The translations under genes were made by a program, and so were the position numbers. 41,316 nt of DNA from Terriglobia bacterium (GTDB lineage: Bacteria > Acidobacteriota > Terriglobia > Bryobacterales > Bryobacteraceae), in NCBI GenBank assembly GCA_020073365.1, contig JAIQFL010000063.1, positions 1 through 41,316 of the forward strand. The letters run 5' to 3'. Below are positions 15,680 to 23,145 of the stretch, one piece after another; position 1 is the first letter of the stretch; each line of letters starts with the position of its first letter. The notes beneath the pieces were generated by a model that ran no database searches, had not been told where the DNA came from, and was given only the letters and a program-made list of their open reading frames with translations.

Positions 15680-17159
15680 CCTTCTGGTCCTGATTTCGTT
15701 TCACGATCTCCTGATATTTTGCCATCATGGCGCGCGCTTTTTCCGGCTGGCTGGCGGCACGGTATGCCCCGGCCAACTGATAGTGCAAGCTGCCGTCTTC
15801 ATCCAGTTCCAACGCCTTCTGCAGATGCGGAATCGCTTCGGCGCTTCTTCCCAAGCGCGACAGCGCCAGCCCGAGCGACGCATCCGCGGCCAGCAGAGCC
15901 GGATCGGATGCCAGGGCAGCCCGCAGGTACGGAAGGGCGGGCTCGGGCTGCTCCAGCCGCAGCAGGCTGTCTCCCGCCACGAAGTTCAACTCGGCCGATC
16001 GCGGCTCCATCTTCAACAGCGTCGTCGCTTCGTCCAGTGCGGCCCTGTAATCGGTAGCCATGAACAGCGACACCGCCATCTCGCGTTTCAAGCGCGGATT
16101 TTCCGGCGCCAGCGCCAGCGCCGCGCGCCACTCCTGCACCGACTCCATATGCCGCCCCTGCCCCCGGGCGATCTCCGCCTTCAAGCGGTGCATTTCGACC
16201 GATTCCGGCAACTGACCCAGCCGGAAGAACGACTGCAAGGCCAGCTCATTGGCTGCCTTCGCCTGCCAGAATAAAGCTTCCATCGATGGCGCGGGCGTCC
16301 GCGCAGGCGCCGTCAGCGGCACGTCGTGTCCCGCGAGGAATTCGCACTCGGCGGGATGTGCGCGGCAGTCGGCGGCCGGCAGTGCGGCTTCCCTTGCATC
16401 CTCGTCCGCGGCCCACTCCGGATGCCCGGTCTTGCGATACACCTCGGCCAGCGCCGCATGAATCCCGTGAAAATTCGGCAATTGTTTCAGTGCCTCGTGA
16501 TACAAGAAGAACGCGCTTCGATACTGCCGGCGCTGCACTCGAGTGTCGGCCACCAGCGCGGCCACGAAAGGCGAGGCCGGATCGGTCTTTTGCAGGCGTT
16601 CGAACGCGCTGCCCGCCAGGCCCTGGTAGCTCATGCCCAGGCCGTACCACGCCCGCGGGTCGTCAGTCCATAAAGCCGAGAGCTCACGAAATTGTGCCGC
16701 CGCCTGGTCGAAGCGTCCGGAATCGAGCAACGCGCCGGCCAGCATGCGGTGCGCATCGCGATTCTTCGGATCGGCCGCAATCGCTTTTTCGAGGGGCGGG
16801 ATGGCGGCCCGCGCCTCGTTGAGCGCCAGTCGCGCTTGGGCAAGCGCGACCAGCGCCGGCACGAGATTCGGCTGGGCCTTCAGGACGATCTCGAAATTCG
16901 GAATCGATTCCCGATCCTGTCCTGCCATGTGCTCGGCCAGCGCCAAATTGAGCACCATTCCCGTATTCCCCGGGAGGCCTGCGACCAGCTTCTGGTAGAT
17001 TGGAATCGCCTGCTCGTACTTGCCGGCGGCCATCAATTCCCTGGCGTGCTGCGACTCCCGCGCCTGCTCCTCCGATTGCGCCCAGAGGTTGGCTGCAAAA
17101 CAAAAAAGGGCGAGCCGCAGTGCGGCCCGCCCCCATACGAGAGTCACTCCCGCTACCAT
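15636..17159 (-). CDS. Exported tetratricopeptide-repeat protein
   Basis: 507 residues: a signal peptide (LRLALFCFAANLWAQ) followed by TPR units over most of the length (ARELMAAGKYEQAIPIYQKL, LALAEHMAGQDRESIPNF, LAGALLDSGRFDQAAAQF, LAEVYRKTGHPEWAADE, LGLALSRLGRSAEAIPHL, LAGAYRAASQPEKARAMM). A Cys/Ala-rich loop (AADCRAHPAECEF) interrupts the middle. Its ATG (17157-17159) sits inside the end of the receptor gene (CAATGGTAG), a 7-bp overlap typical of translational coupling. Its own end overlaps the next gene. As a TPR scaffold it likely assists the TonB receptor and propeller protein at the periplasmic side. Confidence 0.93.
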   Translation of the reverse strand: MVAGVTLVWGRAALRLALFCFAANLWAQSEEQARESQHARELMAAGKYEQAIPIYQKLVAGLPGNTGMVLNLALAEHMAGQDRESIPNFEIVLKAQPNLVPALVALAQARLALNEARAAIPPLEKAIAADPKNRDAHRMLAGALLDSGRFDQAAAQFRELSALWTDDPRAWYGLGMSYQGLAGSAFERLQKTDPASPFVAALVADTRVQRRQYRSAFFLYHEALKQLPNFHGIHAALAEVYRKTGHPEWAADEDAREAALPAADCRAHPAECEFLAGHDVPLTAPARTPAPSMEALFWQAKAANELALQSFFRLGQLPESVEMHRLKAEIARGQGRHMESVQEWRAALALAPENPRLKREMAVSLFMATDYRAALDEATTLLKMEPRSAELNFVAGDSLLRLEQPEPALPYLRAALASDPALLAADASLGLALSRLGRSAEAIPHLQKALELDEDGSLHYQLAGAYRAASQPEKARAMMAKYQEIVKRNQDQKDEVAREAQIGPPGK

Positions 17160-20100
17160 TGGAAGCGCGTTGCGAAACGGATCTGCCGCTCGCCATAGGA
17201 ACTGCGGATGCTCATGAAGTTGGTTCCCCCGGTGACCGAGGTACTCGCCGGCCCATTAAAGTGGGACGTATTCGGAAGATTGTAGAACTCCCCGCGGAAC
17301 TGCATCCTCAGCCGCTCCTTGATGGGGAACTCACGTGTGATATTGAGGTCCGTGTTCCACGCGCCGGGGTTGCGCAGAATGTTGCGGCCGCTACTGCCGA
17401 AGGTGTTGATAATGCCCACCGAGGCAAATGCGGTGGGGTCGTAGTAGACCGTACCGGGGCCGACGTTTCCTGGCCGCTGGACGACGGACTTCACCTGGTT
17501 CGCCGTCTGCGTATTGGAGAGTGACGGGGCGTTCAGCGCGGTCGAGTCGCCGACCGTGAACGGCGTGCCCGTGTAGGCAGACATTACGCCATTGACCTGC
17601 CATCCGCCGAGAACCGCCGCCGCAACGCCCGACTTCGCCAGCATCTTACCCTTACCCACCGGCAGTTCGTAAACCCAGCCGATTTGAAGGACATGCGTGC
17701 GGTCAAAGCCCGCGGTGGCACGATTGCGCTGGAAGACCGGCGCCCAGTTCCAACTGACGTTTGCCCAGCCGTCATCATCGGTGTAATCGATGGTGTGCGA
17801 GTAGGTGTAAGCGGCTTTGACCAGCAGACCGTTCGCAAACGAACGATTCAACGCTACCTGGAGGGCGTGGTAGTTGGAGCTGAGGTAGCCGTCCCACATG
17901 CGTGTCTGAACCGTCCGGCCGTACTTCAGGTTGTAAGGCAGGTTCGCCGTGGTTGATCCGGGATAGCCCGCGTTGATATCGTAGTCCGCCAGCAGGTGCG
18001 TGGACTTCGTGCCGACGTAACCCACCGACATCACCAGGTCCTCAGGCAGCTTGCGCTCGATCGTGAAGTTCCACGACTGCTCGTAGCCGCGGTGGATCAG
18101 TCCGCCCCAGGGGCTGCGCTCGTCCACGTTCCCCGGCAGCGTGACGCTGCCTGAGGAGACGTCCGGGCCGACTGTGTTGGGAACACCCGTCTCGAGAGAG
18201 CCCGCCGGGGCGAATGAGTTTGGTTGCACAAAGGCGGCATCAACAACGAGGGGATACCACCCGCGCAACGGGCGGGAGAAAGGGATCGGATCATAGTTGA
18301 TTCCGTAACCGGTGCGAATCACGGTCTTATCGCCAAGCCGGTAGGCCAAGCCAACGCGCGGCGCGAACAGCTTGTGGCTCACGGTGATTCCCACGTTGTC
18401 CGGCTGACCACCACGGCCGCCCAGGAGTACCTGGTTCGTATTCGGATCGTACCTCTCCAAGCCCTTCCCCGCGCGAGTCATGAGCGGGTAGAACTCGTAG
18501 CGGAGCCCGATGTTGATAGTGAGATTGCGGCTCACCTGCCAGCGATCGCGCGCGTACCAGCCGAACTGCCACTCGCGGCCAGTCGATAAGATGTACTGGA
18601 GGCTCTTGTCTGCGTTCGTGTCGAGCCCCAGCAGGAAAGCCGCGTAACCGTTGTACTGGTTCGGAGCCGGGCCGCCATTGAGAGCCGTCGGACCGCCGTT
18701 GAACGTAAGAGCGCCCCGTGGCCCGCCGCCGATTTCCGGCTGCCAGTGGTTGAGGTGGTGCCGCACCAGGTCGAAGCCAAAGCGCAGTTCGTGCGCGCCG
18801 TGCGTATACGTCACGTTGTCGCTATGCGTATAACTTTCCTCGACTCGCAGGAGCGGCATCCAGTTGGGGACACCGAAGCCGGTGTAGTTGCTCTGGTTGA
18901 TATTGGGAAACCCACTCTGGAGGGGGTCGGGACCGTTGGTATTGGGGATGCCGAATTGCAGTCCGTAGTTGGTCCCGAAATCGTTCGGAGTCACGTTCTG
19001 GCCCTGGCGTTCATAGCCGAGGACGCCATCCAGAATCAGGTGTGGCGAGAATATGTGAGTGTGGCCGATGGTTCCCACCTGAATCAGAGTGTCGCCCAAG
19101 CCCGGATCGGCGCCGGGAAGACCGGGGCCGCCGGCGAGGCCGAACACCGCCTGCCCGCCCGAGGTGGCCCACATGCGGCCGTAGTGGCCCCAGACCGATT
19201 CCTTATCGTTGACGGTGAAGTTGATCTTGGTGTCGAAGTAGTTGCGGCTGAGGATCGGGCCACCGGACGCGAAATAGTTGTTCAACGTGGCGCCCGCCAC
19301 GTTGGGCGCCGGATAATACGACTGCAACTTCAGCGCGATGGGGTCCAGGCGGGTGGTGGGAATCTTGTTTCCCGCGAACGGCTGACGCCCGGTGCCGTCC
19401 GCGTTGCCGGTATTGGGATCGTAGATGACCGTGGGGTACGCGCTGAAATCCCCGACTCGCTGATCGGCGGTGGGGACCGAGTAGAATCCGGGCGATCCCT
19501 GACGCTGCCGCGTGCCGTCGTAGCTCAGGAAGTAGAAGAGCCGGTTCTTGCGGATGGGCCCGCCGACCGTGGCTCCGAAATTGTTGTAGATGCTCAGCGG
19601 CTTGTCGGTACCGGCCGCCTGGAAGAAGTTCCGCGCTTTGAGGTGCTGATCGTCGTGGAACTCGTAGGCGCTGCCGTGGATCTCGTTCGAACCGGACTTG
19701 GTGATCAGAGTGATCGCCGAGGTGCCGGCCATGCCCTGCTCGGCGTCGGCCGCACTGGTGGTGATGTTGACGGTATCGACGGTTTCGGCGGGAACCACGT
19801 ATCCGACATGGTGCGGAAGCCAGATGTTCACACTTGTGGCGCCATCGATGCGGGTGATGTTGGTCTGCGCATTGCCGCCGTTGATGTGCGTTTGCAAGGC
19901 GCGCCCCGGCGTGTCGGTAATCGAGTTCTGGAACGCGGCCGGGGTGGCCCCGGGCACCAGATTGATCAGGCTCTGGTAGTTGCGATATCCCGATGCGGGC
20001 AGGCCGACCACTTCCTTGGTATTGATCTCCGAATGCGTGTCGGACTTGTCGGTCTGCAGGAGGGCCGCGGTGGCCTCCACGGAAACTGTCTCGGTGAGTT

Positions 20101-20470
20101 GACCGACTTCCAGCTTCATGTCCACACGTCCTACCGTATTAGGCGTGACTTCAAGATCCGTTTGAGCAGACGTGCGGAAGCCAGTCGCCACCACTTTCAC
20201 ATCGTATCGGCCGGGCAGCACGTTGACGAACGAATAACGTCCGGCGCTGTCCGTCTGCACTTCCCTGGAAACACCTGTTTCCTTGCTGGTTAGAGTTACC
20301 GTGGCGCCGGGAACTACCGAATCGCTTTGGTCTGTAATCGTACCGACCACGGATCCATACAACACCTGCGCCGTCATTGGGCGAACGGCAAAGCCGCAGT
20401 ACAACCCAACTAAGAGCGCCCCCAACAGCCAAGGAGCAATTGCAACGAAAGACTTTCGTCCTGACAGCAT
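17153..20470 (-). CDS. Oar-like TonB-dependent outer-membrane receptor with carboxypeptidase-regulatory-like domain
   Basis: 1105 residues. A long signal peptide ends near MTAQ (residue ~35). Residues ~37-120 form a CarboxypepD-reg-like beta domain (GSVVGTITDQSDSVVPGATV, DSAGRYSFVNVLPGRYDV). The plug follows at ~130-280 (VEATAALLQTD, GYRNYQSLINLVPG, TRIDGATSVN), then a large beta-barrel (NNFGATVGGPIRKNRLFYFL, HELRFGFDLVRHH, GWYARDRWQVSRNLTINIG) ending in the C-terminal aromatic RFATRFQW. It imports an unknown, probably large, ligand using TonB energy. The frame is open to 20728, but ATG 20470 has the signal peptide and AGGGGA just upstream. It is the first gene of a coupled three-gene operon, with a strong promoter upstream. 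Confidence 0.95.
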   Translation of the reverse strand: MLSGRKSFVAIAPWLLGALLVGLYCGFAVRPMTAQVLYGSVVGTITDQSDSVVPGATVTLTSKETGVSREVQTDSAGRYSFVNVLPGRYDVKVVATGFRTSAQTDLEVTPNTVGRVDMKLEVGQLTETVSVEATAALLQTDKSDTHSEINTKEVVGLPASGYRNYQSLINLVPGATPAAFQNSITDTPGRALQTHINGGNAQTNITRIDGATSVNIWLPHHVGYVVPAETVDTVNITTSAADAEQGMAGTSAITLITKSGSNEIHGSAYEFHDDQHLKARNFFQAAGTDKPLSIYNNFGATVGGPIRKNRLFYFLSYDGTRQRQGSPGFYSVPTADQRVGDFSAYPTVIYDPNTGNADGTGRQPFAGNKIPTTRLDPIALKLQSYYPAPNVAGATLNNYFASGGPILSRNYFDTKINFTVNDKESVWGHYGRMWATSGGQAVFGLAGGPGLPGADPGLGDTLIQVGTIGHTHIFSPHLILDGVLGYERQGQNVTPNDFGTNYGLQFGIPNTNGPDPLQSGFPNINQSNYTGFGVPNWMPLLRVEESYTHSDNVTYTHGAHELRFGFDLVRHHLNHWQPEIGGGPRGALTFNGGPTALNGGPAPNQYNGYAAFLLGLDTNADKSLQYILSTGREWQFGWYARDRWQVSRNLTINIGLRYEFYPLMTRAGKGLERYDPNTNQVLLGGRGGQPDNVGITVSHKLFAPRVGLAYRLGDKTVIRTGYGINYDPIPFSRPLRGWYPLVVDAAFVQPNSFAPAGSLETGVPNTVGPDVSSGSVTLPGNVDERSPWGGLIHRGYEQSWNFTIERKLPEDLVMSVGYVGTKSTHLLADYDINAGYPGSTTANLPYNLKYGRTVQTRMWDGYLSSNYHALQVALNRSFANGLLVKAAYTYSHTIDYTDDDGWANVSWNWAPVFQRNRATAGFDRTHVLQIGWVYELPVGKGKMLAKSGVAAAVLGGWQVNGVMSAYTGTPFTVGDSTALNAPSLSNTQTANQVKSVVQRPGNVGPGTVYYDPTAFASVGIINTFGSSGRNILRNPGAWNTDLNITREFPIKERLRMQFRGEFYNLPNTSHFNGPASTSVTGGTNFMSIRSSYGERQIRFATRFQW

Positions 20471-20810
20471 CTTTCCCCTCTCGCCGGACCGGCAAAACCG
20501 GATCAGGCCAAACATCTCGTGTAGAGTTCTTATACGGCTTTCCAGTGCGAAAGTCAAGGAAAAAAGGCCGTTTCGGGCCATTTGCGGCGGTGCCAGTAAC
20601 GGCAAAACCTGAAGGATAGATTCTGTCACGCACCGTCTGAGAACGCCTCTCATCGCAGTACGTGATCCAGCATACGCCGTTCTTCGATAGGTCTCTTCCC
20701 TAACGCCGCCCATGTACCATCGGCCCACGGCCCCCGCGCAAACGTGACCAGAATTACCGGGACCGGCATCCCGGTGGAAACGCCTCTACCGCGGAGACGT
20801 CGTACGAAAC
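20471..20810. other. Divergent control region between the TonB receptor and the TIGR03437 gene
   Basis: The minus-strand side carries a clear sigma70 promoter (20529-20557) and a ~52-nt leader for the receptor. For the plus-strand gene at 20811 no good -35/-10 pair was found. A small palindrome GGGACCGGCATCCCGG lies near 20758-20774. Confidence 0.5.
20529..20557 (-). promoter_or_regulatory. Sigma70 promoter of the TonB-TPR-ASPIC operon
   Basis: On the minus strand: TTGACT (20552-20557), a 17-bp spacer, TATAAG (20529-20534). Transcription should begin near 20522, leaving about 52 nt before ATG 20470. Confidence 0.8.
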
Positions 20811-22697
20811 ATGGGACTGGTGTGCAGGTTGACTGGTGCGCTTTCGACCATGGCGATCCTTTGGGGCCTGGCTCTTCCGGCGTGGGCTTCTGAAGCCGAT
20901 GCGCTTGCCATCTCGGCGCGCATTCAGGCGCGGCATATGCCGTTCGGCACCATCACCGATCCGGTCTACGCCTCGCCCACCAGCGACCAGATCGTGGGCT
21001 ACACCCGTTGCGGCGACTCGGCTCTGTGGACCGGCGCATACCTGGCGGCCGAGGCCTTCCGGTACAAAGTCACACAATCCGCCGACGCTCTCAGCAACGT
21101 CAAAACGGCGCTGGCAGGTCTCAAGCTGCTCGCCGATGTGACCGGTGATAACCGGCTGGCGCGATGTGCACTGCCCGCTAACTCTCCCTACGCCGCCGGA
21201 ATCGAAAGTGAAGAGGCGCATAACACGATCCACCAGAATCCGCCCCTGATTTGGGTGGATAATACCTCTCGCGACGAAATAGTGGGCGCCTTCTTCGGGC
21301 TCGGCGCGGCATTCGACGTTGTGGACGACGCTTCCGTCAAGAGCGCGATCAGCGACCTGGCAACGCGCCTGATCGGATTCATCTCGCGGCACCAGTGGTC
21401 CCCCAACGATGACGCTTCGAACACGTTCCAATTGCGTCCGGAAGAACTGCAGATGCTGCTCCAGGTGGCTCGCCATGTCAATCCTGCCAATACGGTCAGC
21501 GGCCCCTTCATCGTGCTGCCGGTGGACGTGGCTGTACAGTTCGATGTCGGAAGCAACGACTCCTACTTCAAATTCAATCTCGATTACATGACCCTCTACA
21601 ACCTGCTCCGGCTGCAGAATAACAGCGATAACCAGGAAGCCTACAAGATTCTGCGTAACTATACGGCATCGCACCAGAATGCCTTCTTCGATGTGATCGA
21701 TCGGGCGCTCCAAGGCCCGAATGCATCCCGGGACAGCGAGATCGGCGCCCTGCTCGACCAGTGGCTCCAAAGGCCCCAGCGCGACCCCTCTATCGACTTG
21801 ACGAAGACCGTCCAAGTTTGTGGCAGGGAAGCCTGCCAGCCCGTACCGGTTCCCCAGCGGCCGCCCACCGATTTCCTCTGGCAGCGCGATCCCTTCCAGC
21901 TCACCGGCGGCGGCTTCGGAACCATCGAGGGTGCCGGGATTGACTACATTCTGCCATACTGGATGGGCCGCTACTACGGGGTGATCGCCGGCAGCACGGT
22001 GCATTCCGCCGCCGCGCCAAGCAATGCCGTTGCGCCGAATTCACTGGCTTCGCTGTACGGCGCCAATCTGAGCGCTGCCACCGCGCAGGCGCTCGCCCAA
22101 CCATTGCCGACGACGCTGGGAGGCGTGATTCTATCGGTGACCGACGCCGCCGGCACGGCGCGCAATGCGCCGCTGGTTTACGTGTCGCCGAGCCAGATCA
22201 ATTTCGTGGTTCCCGACGGGACGGCGCCCGGGTCCGCCACGTTCACGGTTACGAATGGCTCCGCAACCCAGGCGGTCACCGCTGCCGTTCAATCCGTGGC
22301 GCCCACGCTCTTCAGCATGAATGGGTCTGGAAGCGGAGTGGCCGCCGCACTCGCCGTCGCCGTCCAGATCCCTTCGCAGCAGCAGTCTCCCGTGCCGGTG
22401 TTTCAATGTAACAGCTCGGGATGTGTCTCGGTGCCGATCGACGTAGGCGTCGACCGGCCCGTCTACGTGTCGTTCTACGGAACGGGCATCCGCAATCGCA
22501 GTTCGCTGGCGAATGTCACGGTGACCATCAACGGGACGAGCGTGCCGGCACTGTATGCCGGGCCGGCGCCGAACTACGCGGGCCTCGACCAGGTCAATGT
22601 CGGACTGCCACTGAGTTTACGGGGGGCCGGGGAGTCGAATGTGGTGCTCACCGTGGATGGCCAGGCTTCGAATACCGTCACCATCAATGTGCAGTGA
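20811..22697 (+). CDS. Secreted protein with alpha-helical N-terminal domain and Solibacter-type C-terminal domain (TIGR03437)
   Basis: 628 residues. A signal peptide ends near LALPAWASEA. Residues ~30-390 are helix-rich and resemble an (alpha/alpha) toroid of the kind found in glycosidases and lyases (GDSALWTGAYLAAEAFRY, LKLLADVTGDNRLARCAL, IVGAFFGLGAAFDVV, LDYMTLYNLLRLQNN). Family and activity are not recognised. Residues ~410-628 are the Solibacter C-terminal Ig-like domain: NAVAPNSLASLYGANLS, APLVYVSPSQINFVVPDG, VYVSFYGTGIRN, GLDQVNVGLPLSLRG, the last being its hallmark. The C-terminal domain is very abundant in Bryobacterales and points to an extracellular or cell-surface location. ATG 20811 has no good ribosome site. 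Confidence 0.85.
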   Translation: MGLVCRLTGALSTMAILWGLALPAWASEADALAISARIQARHMPFGTITDPVYASPTSDQIVGYTRCGDSALWTGAYLAAEAFRYKVTQSADALSNVKTALAGLKLLADVTGDNRLARCALPANSPYAAGIESEEAHNTIHQNPPLIWVDNTSRDEIVGAFFGLGAAFDVVDDASVKSAISDLATRLIGFISRHQWSPNDDASNTFQLRPEELQMLLQVARHVNPANTVSGPFIVLPVDVAVQFDVGSNDSYFKFNLDYMTLYNLLRLQNNSDNQEAYKILRNYTASHQNAFFDVIDRALQGPNASRDSEIGALLDQWLQRPQRDPSIDLTKTVQVCGREACQPVPVPQRPPTDFLWQRDPFQLTGGGFGTIEGAGIDYILPYWMGRYYGVIAGSTVHSAAAPSNAVAPNSLASLYGANLSAATAQALAQPLPTTLGGVILSVTDAAGTARNAPLVYVSPSQINFVVPDGTAPGSATFTVTNGSATQAVTAAVQSVAPTLFSMNGSGSGVAAALAVAVQIPSQQQSPVPVFQCNSSGCVSVPIDVGVDRPVYVSFYGTGIRNRSSLANVTVTINGTSVPALYAGPAPNYAGLDQVNVGLPLSLRGAGESNVVLTVDGQASNTVTINVQ

Positions 22698-22738
22698 CTT
22701 GGGGCAAGCGGAACTGCCAATCTCTTTTCTCTCTACCC

Positions 22739-22787
22739 TTGACAAGTATACTTGCTGACGGTATAGTTGTATCCAGTATAGTTCACG
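22739..22787 (+). promoter_or_regulatory. padR promoter with overlapping TATA-type operator repeats
   Basis: A consensus promoter TTGACA (22739-22744), 17-bp spacer, TATAGT (22762-22767). The same hexamer recurs as TATAGT at 22777-22782, 5 nt before the ATG, and AGTATAC begins the spacer at 22745-22751. The repeated GTATA-type half-sites at 14-16-bp spacing cover promoter and start codon, as expected for PadR autorepression. No Shine-Dalgarno precedes ATG 22788. Confidence 0.7.
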
Positions 22788-23141
22788 ATGCACGATTCCA
22801 AGCCAGATTCCCTGCTGCCGCTGCCGGCGGCGGTCTTCCACATCCTGATCGCGCTCGCCGATCGCGACCGTCACGGCTACTCCATCATGCAGGATGTGGC
22901 AGCCAGGACCGGAGGCAAGGTGCAGTTGAGCGCCGGGACGCTGTACAGCTCCATCCGCCGCATGCTCGAGCAAGGCCTGATTGAAGAACCGGCGGAAAGT
23001 CCGGACCCGTCGAGCACCGACGAGCGGCGGCGCTACTACCGGCTCACGCGTTTCGGAAAGCGCGCGGCGGCGGCCGAAGTGGAGCGGCTGAACGCCATGC
23101 TGCAACAGGCGCGAGCCACTGGCCTGGTGCCTGATCACTGA
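22788..23141 (+). CDS. PadR-family transcriptional regulator
   Basis: 117 residues with the PadR winged helix: LLPLPAAVFHILIALADRDRHGYSIM, the recognition helix and wing (VQLSAGTLYSSIRRMLEQGLIEE), RRRYYRLTRFGKRAAAAEVERL and a C-terminal dimerisation helix. It is the size of the short ADOP-linked PadR group. It lies 4 bp upstream of the ADOP permease, and its promoter carries repeated TATAGT half-sites. It probably represses its own operon and is relieved by an unknown ligand. Confidence 0.95.
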   Translation: MHDSKPDSLLPLPAAVFHILIALADRDRHGYSIMQDVAARTGGKVQLSAGTLYSSIRRMLEQGLIEEPAESPDPSSTDERRRYYRLTRFGKRAAAAEVERLNAMLQQARATGLVPDH

Positions 23142-23145
23142 AGCG

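Noticed and set aside
18746..20293. 515-codon open frame on the plus strand
   Set aside because: It is antisense to the TonB receptor; composition is shadow-like (Val/Gly/Arg/Asp).
22739..22787. Tandem repeats as a phage attachment site
   Set aside because: No integrase, tRNA or second copy lies nearby; the promoter/operator reading explains the repeats better.
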